Origin: an uncultured Prevotellaceae bacterium
GTDB lineage: Bacteria; Bacteroidota; Bacteroidia; Bacteroidales; Bacteroidaceae
Reading direction: 5' to 3'
Assembly (NCBI GenBank): GCA_902799765.1
Contig: CADCBZ010000006.1
Span: 1 to 64,000, forward strand
DNA length: 64,000 nucleotides
The notes below the pieces were generated by a model. The model made no database searches and was not told the DNA's origin. It worked only from the letters and a program-made list of their open reading frames with translations. Positions 1 through 8,613 of this stretch are shown one piece after another (the stretch's first letter is position 1; each line of letters begins with the position of its first letter). Made by a program: the position numbers and the translations under genes.

Positions 1-27
1 TTCTGTGGATTGTCTTCTCTGGTACAT

Positions 28-534
28 TTAATTGGTCTTAAACTGATACTTAATCTCTGCCAACTCCTGATTGGCTTTCTCAATCTTTACACGCAGGTTC
101 CCCTTATAGGCAGCCAGACGCTGAGCCAGATCGGCATCGGAAAGGGCCATCATCTGAACGGCAAGGATTGCAGCATTCTGAGCCCCATTGACACCGACAG
201 TAGCCACAGGAATACCTGGGGGCATCTGGATAATAGAGAGCATGGCATCAAGGCCGTCGAGCATACCCTTAATGGGGACTCCGATAACAGGCAACGTGGT
301 AGAGGCGGCGATGACACCTGGCAAGGCGGCTGCCATACCAGCACCGGCAATGATCACCTTAATTCCACGATCCTTTGCAGTACGGGCAAACGCCTCTACG
401 GCATCGGGGGTGCGATGGGCAGAAAGGGCATTTACCTCAAAAGGCACCTGCAGCTCATCGAGCAGCTTGCAGGCTTTCTCCATAACGGGCAGGTCACTGG
501 TGCTGCCCATGATGATACTTACTAATGGTTTCAT
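28..534 (-). CDS. purE: N5-carboxyaminoimidazole ribonucleotide mutase (PurE)
   Basis: Class I PurE, cytoplasmic, step of de novo purine synthesis that converts N5-CAIR to CAIR. The 168-residue length is normal for the family. Visible motifs are the N-terminal phosphate-binding GSTSD (about residues 10-14), the SAHRTP active-site loop (about 39-44) and the central GAGMAAALPGV stretch; the class normally has AAHLPG here, so the histidine is replaced by alanine. It is the last gene of a minus-strand run (nrdD, nrdG, unknown, rpoN, PAP2-like, purE) and starts 21 nt after the preceding gene ends, with no separate promoter seen. Confidence 0.95.
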   Translation of the reverse strand: MKPLVSIIMGSTSDLPVMEKACKLLDELQVPFEVNALSAHRTPDAVEAFARTAKDRGIKVIIAGAGMAAALPGVIAASTTLPVIGVPIKGMLDGLDAMLSIIQMPPGIPVATVGVNGAQNAAILAVQMMALSDADLAQRLAAYKGNLRVKIEKANQELAEIKYQFKTN

Positions 535-555
535 ATACTTATAAATAAATCAATC

Positions 556-1143
556 CTAATATCGTGCGACGACCTGCGCCAGCGAGTGCTGACGGAGAAT
601 CATACGACTCGTACCAAGCAGACCTGCCAGGATGAACACGACACAGAGCCACCACACGGGGTTAAAGCCGAACAACTCACCAAACACGAAGAGGGCGCCA
701 GCCACACCGCCGATAGCAGCCGTATGGGTGGAGATCTTCCACCACACATTGATCAAAGCACACACCACCTGAATGAACAGCGCCGCAGAAAGGATCGTAC
801 CCATGAAATGGGGAACATGGAGCAAGTCCATCAGATAGACGCAAAAGAAATAGCATAGGATGGAGATGACATAAGGCACGATACGGCGCTCCTTATGCCC
901 CAAGTCGATCAGGTTCCACCCTCTATAGCGACGATAGATATGAATCAGAATCGTAGGCAGGAGGATGGTAAACACATAGACCAGCGTGAGCAACTGGAGC
1001 TTATAGGCCCAAGGCATCAGACCGAGATAGCTGAACACGAACAGTGCCATCAGTCCCACCAACGGCAGATAGAAGGGCGTGAACACCAAACTTATGATCC
1101 TGGCCGTCAAAATGATATTTCTCTCTCTGTTCAATCGCATCAT
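556..1143 (-). CDS. PAP2-superfamily-like integral membrane protein
   Basis: A 195-residue protein with about five or six hydrophobic segments. Near the C terminus are STHT (a position where PAP2 phosphatases have PSGH) and SR-x5-H, the third PAP2 motif, but the usual aspartate four residues after that histidine is glutamine. I infer a divergent lipid-phosphate phosphatase of the inner membrane whose activity is uncertain. Its start overlaps the end of rpoN by 4 nt, so it is translationally coupled to it. Confidence 0.7.
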   Translation of the reverse strand: MMRLNRERNIILTARIISLVFTPFYLPLVGLMALFVFSYLGLMPWAYKLQLLTLVYVFTILLPTILIHIYRRYRGWNLIDLGHKERRIVPYVISILCYFFCVYLMDLLHVPHFMGTILSAALFIQVVCALINVWWKISTHTAAIGGVAGALFVFGELFGFNPVWWLCVVFILAGLLGTSRMILRQHSLAQVVARY

Positions 1144-2645
1144 CGTCGGAGTCGGGCTATGGGGATACCTAATTGTTCACGATATTTGGCTACCGTACGA
1201 CGGGCTATAGGGAAACCGCGACGGGCCAGTTCTTCCTTCAGGGCATCATCGCTCAACGGACGACGTTTGTCTTCACCGTCGATGATATCACGGAGGGCCG
1301 CCTTGATCTGACGGGTGGACAGTTCCTCACCGCTCTCCGTGACATAGGCATCGCTGAAGAAATGACGCAGGGGGAAGGTACCCCAACGGGTCTGGGCATA
1401 CTTGGAGTTGCTAACACGTGAGATCGTCGAGGGATCGAGACCTGTCTTCTCTGCCACATCACGCAGAATCATCGGACGTAGGGAGGCCTCATCGCCATCG
1501 ACAAAGAACTGGTGCTGCAACTGGATGATGGCACGCATGGTGACGGTGAGTGTATGACGACGCACCTTGATGGCTTCGATGAAGCCCTGGGCTGCATCGA
1601 CCTTTTTCTTGATATAGAGCAGAGCCTCCTTCGTCTGACGACTCAGATGATCCTTGTTCTGCTGATATTCCTTCATGGAATCCACAAAAGACTGAGACAC
1701 CTTCAGCTCAGGCACTTCGCCATTATTGAGCGTGAAGGTGACCGTACCATCGTCTAAGGTGTCAACGATGAAATCGGGGGTGATCTGCTGCATGTTACGT
1801 CCGACGGTCTCTCCTAAGGAAGCCCCTGGACGGGGATTCAGCTTACGCAGTTCACGGAAGAGAGCCTCAGCCTGTGCATCGTTCAACGACAGCGAGGTCT
1901 GGATCTTATCCCAGTGTTTCTTGGTAAACTCATCGAAAAAGCTCTCCACCACCTTCGTCATCAGGTCCTTGAGACGAGAAGGATCCCTGCGGTCGATCTG
2001 CAACAAGAGGCATTCCTGCAGCGAACGGGCACCGATACCTGCTGGATCGAACGTCTGTAACCAATGAAGGACCTGTAGAAGCTCCTGTTCTGTCACGTCG
2101 ATATTATGATACACAGCCAGTTCATCGCAGATAGCCCCAAGATCCTTCCGCAAGAGACCATCATCCTCTAACGAACCGATCAGATACTCCATCACATAGC
2201 GTTGGGTATCAGTCATGTCGAGTTCACCCATCTGCTCCTTCAGCTGATCGTAGAACGACACGCTCTCGCCATAGACTATCTCCTCACGCTCCTCAGCCAC
2301 CGAGTTGCCACCATGATAGACGGGCAGTTCATCGTCATCGCGCCCCATATTACTGAGGGCATCGTCGAGAGCCGACTGGCGCTCTTCACGCTCACTACTC
2401 GACTCAAAGTCATCAGCATCGCCAAAATCCTGATGGTCGGAATAGTCCTGGTATTCCGGCTCGTCAGCACCATCATAAGAAGCATCCGTCTCAAGGGCGG
2501 GGTTGTCATTCATCTCCGTGGTGATACGATCCATCAACTGCGTGATGGGCAACTCTATCAGAGATGCCTGTAACAACTGCTGATGTGAGAAAGCCTGTCC
2601 CTGTTTCAGCTGCTGTAATTGCTCTTGTATCTGACTTTGTGACAT
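1140..2645 (-). CDS. rpoN: RNA polymerase sigma-54 factor (RpoN)
   Basis: Sigma-54, which directs RNA polymerase to -24/-12 promoters and needs AAA+ activators. The N-terminal Q-rich region I (residues 1-50) is followed by an acidic region II (about 55-130), a core-binding region, an HTH region, and the RpoN box ARRTVAKYRE close to the C terminus. Length (501) is typical. It touches the end of the upstream unknown gene at 2645 and overlaps the downstream PAP2-like gene by 4 nt. No sigma-54 activator (AAA+ with GAFTGA) is encoded in this window. Confidence 0.97.
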   Translation of the reverse strand: MSQSQIQEQLQQLKQGQAFSHQQLLQASLIELPITQLMDRITTEMNDNPALETDASYDGADEPEYQDYSDHQDFGDADDFESSSEREERQSALDDALSNMGRDDDELPVYHGGNSVAEEREEIVYGESVSFYDQLKEQMGELDMTDTQRYVMEYLIGSLEDDGLLRKDLGAICDELAVYHNIDVTEQELLQVLHWLQTFDPAGIGARSLQECLLLQIDRRDPSRLKDLMTKVVESFFDEFTKKHWDKIQTSLSLNDAQAEALFRELRKLNPRPGASLGETVGRNMQQITPDFIVDTLDDGTVTFTLNNGEVPELKVSQSFVDSMKEYQQNKDHLSRQTKEALLYIKKKVDAAQGFIEAIKVRRHTLTVTMRAIIQLQHQFFVDGDEASLRPMILRDVAEKTGLDPSTISRVSNSKYAQTRWGTFPLRHFFSDAYVTESGEELSTRQIKAALRDIIDGEDKRRPLSDDALKEELARRGFPIARRTVAKYREQLGIPIARLRR

Positions 2646-3292
2646 TATTTGAAATACGCTTTCAACTGTGCGGCATAAGATGCCAGCATCTGGGTATCGG
2701 CATTACCAAAGCGACGCCATATCTCCTTGCAGGGGGCCAACAGACGAACAGATGGATCCGCTTTACGTTTCAGATAGGGATCGCAACATTGGAACACCTT
2801 CAGCACCTCTTCTACCTCGGCAGATCGCATACCTATGAGACGAGCCAGCTCCTGGACTTCAGGCGTGGCAGCCACCATCGTAATCGGTGTCAAACGGAAA
2901 TAGAGATCGAGAATCAGCGTCAACATGACAGGCGTCACGGTCTCGCCCTCGGCCACAGGCTTGAAGTCCTTCTCAAAACTCTCGTTCACCTCTACACCAC
3001 TATAGAACTCTCCGGCATTATTAAAGCCTTTCATCTCACGCATCAGACGGGCAGCGCGAGCCAGTTTCTTCGGATTCTGGCCATAGGTCTCCCAGAGATG
3101 TTCCACACGAGGCGTTTCTAAGTTTGCCAACTGGCACATCTTGTTGAAAAGTGTATCAGGAGAGACATGGATTTCAAGACTCAATTCGACCATCCGCCGA
3201 CTGTACATCGGCTTCAGTCCCACAGGTTTCTGCAGATAAAGCTGCATCAGCAGAAGCCAGTAATCATCCTGCCATTTGGAGTTCTTTGCCAT
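2645..3292 (-). CDS. Conserved cytoplasmic protein of unknown function upstream of rpoN
   Basis: A 215-residue soluble protein starting MAKNSKWQDD. I do not recognise the family. It looks mostly helical, lacks a signal peptide or membrane segment, and has a phenylalanine/tyrosine-rich N-terminal half. An in-frame ATG 90 nt upstream (3382) would place the start inside nrdG, so 3292 is preferred: it leaves 38 nt after nrdG ends at 3331. Position between nrdG and rpoN in a same-strand run suggests co-transcription, but gives no functional clue. Confidence 0.75.
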   Translation of the reverse strand: MAKNSKWQDDYWLLLMQLYLQKPVGLKPMYSRRMVELSLEIHVSPDTLFNKMCQLANLETPRVEHLWETYGQNPKKLARAARLMREMKGFNNAGEFYSGVEVNESFEKDFKPVAEGETVTPVMLTLILDLYFRLTPITMVAATPEVQELARLIGMRSAEVEEVLKVFQCCDPYLKRKADPSVRLLAPCKEIWRRFGNADTQMLASYAAQLKAYFK

Positions 3293-3330
3293 AATACCAA
3301 CTAATTTTCTGCAAAAATACATCTTTTTTC

Positions 3331-3855
3331 CTATACTTTCACAGAAAAAGGCAAAAATCTTTCGAGAAAAGTTTCCTTCCACAGTACGGTCTGTCCACTA
3401 TAGAGCGACTTCTGCACATCGATCAGCCGTTGGTTGGAAGAGCCTCGAAACAACAGGTCCGGGTCACGCAGTTTCTCGATATACGGCCCATCCACCAGCA
3501 CATCGAGCAGCTCCAACAGCTCACGCTGGGCACGGGTGATCAACGATTCGAAGGAGAATCCTGTGTAGCACCAGATATCCTTATTTGTCTGTCTATGTAT
3601 GGCCCGTGCCAGTTCAGCAAAGCCATCACACTGGTACATGGGATCACCACCCGTGAAGGTGACGTTGGCATAGGGATCGGCCACGATGATTTTCATGATT
3701 TCCTCCGTACTCATCTCGCGCCCGCCTTTGAAATCCCACGACTGGGGATTATGACAGCCCGGGCACTTATGACGGCACCCGGCACAATAGATGGAGGTCC
3801 GGAAACCCGGACCATCCACCATCGTATCTTCTATGATATCGAGTACTCGAATCAT
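3331..3855 (-). CDS. nrdG: Anaerobic ribonucleotide reductase activating protein (NrdG)
   Basis: Radical SAM activase that installs the glycyl radical on NrdD using a 4Fe-4S cluster and S-adenosylmethionine. The cluster motif Cys-x3-Cys-x2-Cys is seen as CRHKCPGC (about residues 28-35), followed by the SAM-binding TFTGGDP motif. It overlaps the nrdD stop by 4 nt (ATGA), the usual coupling of these partners. Length 174 is slightly above the enterobacterial enzyme. Confidence 0.96.
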   Translation of the reverse strand: MIRVLDIIEDTMVDGPGFRTSIYCAGCRHKCPGCHNPQSWDFKGGREMSTEEIMKIIVADPYANVTFTGGDPMYQCDGFAELARAIHRQTNKDIWCYTGFSFESLITRAQRELLELLDVLVDGPYIEKLRDPDLLFRGSSNQRLIDVQKSLYSGQTVLWKETFLERFLPFSVKV

Positions 3856-6086
3856 CCAAACAGGTCTTGCTGTCCGTGATCGATGTGTGTCACACGGTCG
3901 TTGAGCTCAGCCAGTTTACCACTATTCCAACGATCGGTGGTTCCCACGAGATAACCGGTGATACGCTGCAGCTTGTCAATATTGGTAGAGCCGCACTTCG
4001 GACATTTCTCCAGATGGTCGTCGGCATTCTCATAGCCACAGTCCATACAGCGGTTGCGGTTGTGGTTCACAGAGCCATAGCCCATATCGAGCTGATCCAT
4101 CATATCCACCACACTCATGATCACCTGTGGGTTATGGGTGGCATCACCATCGATCTCCACGTAGAAGATGTGTCCACCACGCGTCATCTCATGATAAGGT
4201 GCCTCCACCTCAGCCTTATGACGGGCAGAGCACTTGTAATACACAGGCACATGGTTGGAGTTGGTATAGTAGTCGCGATCGGTCACACCCGGGATGACAC
4301 CAAACTGCTTACGGTCTTTCTTCGTGAACTTACCACTCAGGCCCTCTGCCGGTGTAGCCAATACAGAGTAGTTATGATGATACTGCTCACAGAAATCATT
4401 GATGCGCTGACGCATATATCCGACAATCTTCAGACCAAGCGCCTGACTCTCCTCGCTTTCACCATGATGCTTACCCGTCAGAGCCACCAGACACTCTGCC
4501 AGGCCGATGAAGCCGATACCCAGTGTACCTTGGTTGATCACACTCTCGATGGTATCGTTGGGACCCAGTTTGTCGGCACCGATCCACAGACTCTTCATCA
4601 ACAGGGGGAACTGTTTGGCAAAGGCCGTCTTCTGGAACTGGAAACGGTCATCGAGCTGCTTGGCAGTCAGTTCAAGCATGTGGTCGAGCTTGGCGAAGAA
4701 CATATCGATACGCTTCTGCTGATCCTGTTCCTCACGACACTCGAGCGCCAGTTTCACGATGTTAATGGTAGAGAACGACAAGTTACCACGACCGATACTG
4801 GTCTTAGGTCCGAAACGGTTCTCAAACACACGGGTACGACAACCCATCGTAGCCACCTCATGGATATATCGCTTCGGATCGTCAGCACGCCACTCACTGT
4901 CCTGATTATAAGAAGCATCCAGGTTCAGGAAGTTGGGGAAGAAACGACGCGCCGTCACCTTACAAGCCAACTGATAGAGGTCGAAGTTACGATCCTCAGG
5001 CAGGTAGTTCACGCCACGTTTCTTCTTCCAGATCTGAATGGGGAAGATGGCGGTCTCGCCATTACCCACGCCCTCATAGGTAGAGAGCAGGATCTCACGC
5101 ATGATACAACGGCCCTCAGCACTGGTATCCGTACCATAGTTGATGGATGAGAACACCACCTGGTTACCACCACGTGAGTGGATGGTGTTCATATTGTGGA
5201 TGAAAGCCTCCATCGACTGATGGACACGTCCCACCGTCTTGTTGATAGCGTGCTGCTGGGCACGTTCCTTACCCGTCAGACCGTCGAGCGGTTTCTTAAT
5301 ATAATCTATCAACGGCTCCTCATAGAGATCCTTATAGTCCTCGCCTGTCAGATCCTCAAGGGCTTTCAGCTCTTCGATATAGCTCAGACGCACATAAGGA
5401 GCCAGATAGAAGTCGAAGGCAGGGATGGCCTGTCCGCCATGCATCTCATTCTGTGTACACTCCATCGAGATACAAGCCAGCACGGAAGCCGTCTCGATAC
5501 GCTTGGCAGGGCGTGAGGCACCATGACCGGCGATAAAGCCACAGGTCAAAATGTTATCAAGCGGATGCTGTACACAAGTGAGCGACTTGGTGGGATAATA
5601 GTCCTTATCATGGATATGGAGATAATTATGTTCAACCGCATCACGACTATCTTCAGAGAGCAGATAATCATCTACAAAAGGCTTTGTGGTCTCTGAGGCG
5701 AACTTCATCATCATGCCTGCAGGGGTATCAGCATTCATGTTCGCATTCTCACGTGTCACATCGTTGTTCTTGATGTTCACGATATCAAGGAATACATCAC
5801 GGGTCTTGGCCTTACGGGCGATACTACGCTGATTACGATAGGCGATGTACTTCTGAGCCACATCCTTACGGCTCGACTTCATCAGTTCAACCTCGACGGC
5901 ATCCTGTATCTGCTCCACCGTCATCTGACTGTCGCCACATTGGGCAATATGGTCAGTGATTTGGTACAACAGGCGCTCATCCTCACCCTTGTCGGTGTGA
6001 AGCATAGCCTTACGGATGGCTGCCATAATCTTCTGCTCATTGAAACCTACAATGCGGCCGTCTCTCTTTACTACTGTCTGGATCAT
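3852..6086 (-). CDS. nrdD: Anaerobic ribonucleoside-triphosphate reductase (NrdD)
   Basis: Class III ribonucleotide reductase making deoxyribonucleotides without oxygen. An N-terminal ATP-cone (residues 1-100, starting MIQTVVKRDGR) is followed by the ten-stranded barrel. The C terminus has a zinc site of four cysteines (CMDC ... CPKC) and the glycyl-radical motif RITGYLVG, with the radical glycine at residue 711, 33 residues from the end as expected. Co-translated with NrdG. Presence of this enzyme fits an anaerobe. Confidence 0.98.
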   Translation of the reverse strand: MIQTVVKRDGRIVGFNEQKIMAAIRKAMLHTDKGEDERLLYQITDHIAQCGDSQMTVEQIQDAVEVELMKSSRKDVAQKYIAYRNQRSIARKAKTRDVFLDIVNIKNNDVTRENANMNADTPAGMMMKFASETTKPFVDDYLLSEDSRDAVEHNYLHIHDKDYYPTKSLTCVQHPLDNILTCGFIAGHGASRPAKRIETASVLACISMECTQNEMHGGQAIPAFDFYLAPYVRLSYIEELKALEDLTGEDYKDLYEEPLIDYIKKPLDGLTGKERAQQHAINKTVGRVHQSMEAFIHNMNTIHSRGGNQVVFSSINYGTDTSAEGRCIMREILLSTYEGVGNGETAIFPIQIWKKKRGVNYLPEDRNFDLYQLACKVTARRFFPNFLNLDASYNQDSEWRADDPKRYIHEVATMGCRTRVFENRFGPKTSIGRGNLSFSTINIVKLALECREEQDQQKRIDMFFAKLDHMLELTAKQLDDRFQFQKTAFAKQFPLLMKSLWIGADKLGPNDTIESVINQGTLGIGFIGLAECLVALTGKHHGESEESQALGLKIVGYMRQRINDFCEQYHHNYSVLATPAEGLSGKFTKKDRKQFGVIPGVTDRDYYTNSNHVPVYYKCSARHKAEVEAPYHEMTRGGHIFYVEIDGDATHNPQVIMSVVDMMDQLDMGYGSVNHNRNRCMDCGYENADDHLEKCPKCGSTNIDKLQRITGYLVGTTDRWNSGKLAELNDRVTHIDHGQQDLFG

Positions 6087-6123
6087 ATATTATATAAAAG
6101 TTCTTAGTTAATAATTGTCATTT

Positions 6124-6543
6124 TCATTGTTTCGTACTGAATGCCAACGCATAGGCGCGTATCTGTTTCACCATAGCCACCAGTCCGTTTGAACGGGTTG
6201 GCGAGAGATGTTCTTTCAAACCAATCTCCTCAATGAAATAGAGGTCGGCATCAAGAATCTCCTGTGGCGTGTGGTCAGAGAGCACACGGATCAACAGACT
6301 CACGATGCCCTTCACGATCAGGGCATCACTCTCTGCCGTGAAGTGGATGAGACCATCCACAAAATCAGCCTGAAGCCACACACGACTCTGGCAACCATCA
6401 ATCAAATTCTGTTCTGTCTTATAACGTTCGTCGAGGGGTGTCAGTTCGTTACCCAAGTCAATGAGCAACTGGTACTTATCCATCCAATCGTCAAGTCCTG
6501 AGAACTCCTCGATAATCTCGTCTTGAATCTCGTTTATTGTCAT
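6124..6543 (-). CDS. sufE: SufE family Fe-S cluster assembly sulfur acceptor
   Basis: SufE takes persulfide sulfur from the cysteine desulfurase SufS and passes it to the SufBCD scaffold. The 139-residue length is standard and the acceptor cysteine is Cys51 in GCQS. It overlaps the end of the U32 gene by 4 nt, so the two are probably co-translated. No other suf gene is in the window, so SufE stands alone here. Confidence 0.94.
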   Translation of the reverse strand: MTINEIQDEIIEEFSGLDDWMDKYQLLIDLGNELTPLDERYKTEQNLIDGCQSRVWLQADFVDGLIHFTAESDALIVKGIVSLLIRVLSDHTPQEILDADLYFIEEIGLKEHLSPTRSNGLVAMVKQIRAYALAFSTKQ

Positions 6544-7793
6544 TTCTCTTCTACTTTTTCTAACTTAAACAATTTATCACTTGGGCGCACCTTAGCGGGA
6601 ACAGCGATAGAGACACGCGTACCCTGCTCTGCCACCTCTACGGGACCATTGTCGCCATGAATCTCGTCAGCATTCACATAGATGACACCCGTCGTAGGAC
6701 CCGTGATCAGCATTTTGTCGCCCACCTTGAAGGTATTAGCCTCAACAGTAAACTCAGCCACACCTAACTTCGAGAAGTATTTCACCCCTTTGCCGATATA
6801 CACCTTACGCTCAGTGGCATTCGAACCGTAGTTCTTATTCCACTCACCCATGGTCTGCCCCTGATAGTAGCCGTCCCAGAAGCCTCGGTTGAAGACGGTG
6901 GCAAGACGCTCGTCCCACTGATCCTTCTTCTCCTCGGTAAAAGTGCCGTCGAGCACCGCCTGGATGGCTTCCTTATAACACTTCACAACCGTATAGACAT
7001 ACTCAGGACCACGCGCCCTACCCTCGATCTTAAACACACGTACACCCGCATTCATCATCTTATCGATGAAACGGACTGTCTTCAGATCCTTCGGCGACAT
7101 GATATATTTGTTGTCGATAGCCAACTGATAACCCGTCTCATTATCCGTCGCCGTATAGCTGCGACGACAGATCTGGATACACTCGCCCCTATTGGCACTG
7201 CGATTGGCTGCATGCAGACTCATATAGCATTTGCCGCTGATAGCCATACAGAGGGCTCCGTGACAGAACATCTCAATGCGGATCTGTTCACCCGAGGGGC
7301 CACAAATATGTGCTTCTTCCACCTGACGGTAGATCTCCGCCACCTGATCCATATTCAACTCACGCGCCAGTACCACCACATCGGCAAACTGGGCATAGAA
7401 CTTCAAAGCCTCAATATTGGAGATATTAAGCTGGGTAGAGAGGTGTACCTCCTGTCCCACCTGATTACAATAGGTCATCACAGCCACATCCGAGGCGATG
7501 ACGGCAGAGATGCCTGCCTGCTTGGCTGCATCAATGATCTCATGCATCAGAGGAATATCCTCGCCATAGATGATCGTATTCACCGTCAGATAGCTCTTGA
7601 TACCATGCGCATTACAGGTCTGAGCCATCTCCTTCAGGTCGTCGATGGTGAATGTCGAGGCCGAATGCGCCCGCATATTCAACTTCTCAATACCGAAGTA
7701 GATGCTGTCAGCACCAGCCTGGATCGCCGCTGCCAATGATTCTGGTGAGCCCACAGGGGCCATGATCTCGTATGCTTTAATGTTTTTTTCCAT
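6540..7793 (-). CDS. U32 family peptidase-like protein (TrhP/YegQ-like)
   Basis: U32 proteins are Fe-S or prephenate-dependent hydroxylation factors; the YegQ/TrhP branch takes part in tRNA wobble 5-hydroxyuridine formation, others hydroxylate rRNA or ubiquinone. The N-terminal TIM-barrel starts APVGSPESLAAA; the family signature with cysteines (HGALCMAISGKCYMS, then GECIQICRR) is present, and a C-terminal beta domain (about 330-417) follows. First gene of the minus-strand run towards sufE and nrdD. Its promoter -7 box lies only about 8 nt from the start codon. The subfamily is inferred, so no gene symbol is given. Confidence 0.88.
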   Translation of the reverse strand: MEKNIKAYEIMAPVGSPESLAAAIQAGADSIYFGIEKLNMRAHSASTFTIDDLKEMAQTCNAHGIKSYLTVNTIIYGEDIPLMHEIIDAAKQAGISAVIASDVAVMTYCNQVGQEVHLSTQLNISNIEALKFYAQFADVVVLARELNMDQVAEIYRQVEEAHICGPSGEQIRIEMFCHGALCMAISGKCYMSLHAANRSANRGECIQICRRSYTATDNETGYQLAIDNKYIMSPKDLKTVRFIDKMMNAGVRVFKIEGRARGPEYVYTVVKCYKEAIQAVLDGTFTEEKKDQWDERLATVFNRGFWDGYYQGQTMGEWNKNYGSNATERKVYIGKGVKYFSKLGVAEFTVEANTFKVGDKMLITGPTTGVIYVNADEIHGDNGPVEVAEQGTRVSIAVPAKVRPSDKLFKLEKVEEK

Positions 7794-7801
7794 TACGGGT
7801 G

Positions 7802-7809
7802 CAAATATA
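7802..7809 (-). promoter_or_regulatory. Bacteroidota -7 box for the U32-sufE run
   Basis: TATATTTG on the minus strand matches the TAnnTTTG -7 element of Bacteroidota. Only about 8 nt separate it from the ATG at 7793, so the mRNA would have an extremely short leader or none. It is back-to-back with the box at 7824. Confidence 0.6.
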
Positions 7810-7823
7810 CAAAAAAATCTTCT

Positions 7824-7831
7824 TATCTTTG
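7824..7831 (+). promoter_or_regulatory. Bacteroidota -7 box for the papain-like lipoprotein gene
   Basis: TATCTTTG followed by GC matches the -7 consensus. The only downstream start with a lipoprotein signal is the ATG at 7838, six nt from the box, so transcription should start at or next to the start codon. Confidence 0.65.
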
Positions 7832-7837
7832 CACGCG

Positions 7838-8605
7838 ATGATAAGATTTTTATATCTTTTAATAGCCTTCCTGTTTTGCATCGGTTGTTCGCATCGGGAG
7901 CCCGAGCACTTCACCCATGAAGTGCTGAACCGTATGACGCCCGTGAAGAACCAAGGGGAAAGCCAAACCTGCTGGATCTATGCCATGCTGGCAGCCATCG
8001 AGACAGAGCATCTCAGCTGGGGTGACTCCGTGAACCTCTCACCTTATTATATAGAAAAGAAGATGGAAGAGGAATCTCAGGCACCGGAAAGCAAACGGGG
8101 CATGGGTAAGACACTCATCAACCTCATCCAGAAATACGGTATCGTGGGTTATGATGCGATGCGGAAGGTAGAGACGCCCGCCCCTCGCTGGGTGTTCATG
8201 TTAGGTGCCACCTACACCCCACAGGAGTTTGCCCGCAGCGTCTGTGCCCCTGACGAGTATATCGCTCTGACAAGCAACGACGAGGAGCCCTACAACCAGG
8301 AAGTGGATATCGACCTTCCTGACAATTGGATGCACGACCGATTTTATAACATCCCCATGGATTCGTTGTTGGCAAAGACAGAGCGTGCCGTACGCCAGCA
8401 TCATGGTGTCTGTTGGGAGAGTGAACGCCATGCGATGGCGATTGTCGGCATTGCCCACGACGACAAAGGACAGAAATACTTCATCATGAAGAACTCCTGG
8501 GGTACGGACCGTCCCTATCAAGGACTCGACTATCTCTCGTTCGAGGATTTCCGTGAAGAGACCCTCGCCGTAGAGATGACCAAAAAAGCCTACGGTCTCC
8601 CGTAG
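7838..8605 (+). CDS. C1 (papain/bleomycin-hydrolase-like) cysteine peptidase lipoprotein
   Basis: A 255-residue lipoprotein: signal segment MIRFLYLLIAFLFCIGC with lipobox cysteine at residue 17. The papain-fold elements are VKNQG (oxyanion Gln39), catalytic Cys45 in QTCW, His198 in RHAMAIVG and Asn219 in MKNSWG, so the triad is complete. C1B/bleomycin hydrolase-like enzymes are aminopeptidases; an outer-membrane or periplasmic peptide-degrading role is inferred. An ATG at 7799 is in frame but lies upstream of the promoter box, so 7838 is chosen. The stop codon is embedded in a terminator hairpin shared with convergent cysS. Confidence 0.85.
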   Translation: MIRFLYLLIAFLFCIGCSHREPEHFTHEVLNRMTPVKNQGESQTCWIYAMLAAIETEHLSWGDSVNLSPYYIEKKMEEESQAPESKRGMGKTLINLIQKYGIVGYDAMRKVETPAPRWVFMLGATYTPQEFARSVCAPDEYIALTSNDEEPYNQEVDIDLPDNWMHDRFYNIPMDSLLAKTERAVRQHHGVCWESERHAMAIVGIAHDDKGQKYFIMKNSWGTDRPYQGLDYLSFEDFREETLAVEMTKKAYGLP

Positions 8606-8608
8606 GCT
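8587..8608. terminator. Bidirectional terminator overlapping a stop codon
   Basis: A perfect 9-bp stem (AGCCTACGG / CCGTAGGCT) with a TCTC loop sits between the papain-like gene and convergent cysS, which ends at 8614. A-run on the left and T-rich stretch on the right allow termination in both directions. It includes the last codons and TAG of the plus-strand gene. Confidence 0.8.
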
Positions 8609-8613
8609 CTCCT

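Noticed and set aside
2645..3382. Longer start for the unknown gene upstream of rpoN
   Set aside because: The extra 30 codons overlap the end of nrdG and are rich in Phe, Cys and Lys, unlike a real N terminus; the ATG at 3292 is cleaner.
3867..5150. 427-codon open frame on the plus strand opposite nrdD
   Set aside because: Exactly antisense to a fully conserved gene, has a composition typical of a reverse frame, and lacks a promoter or recognisable domain.
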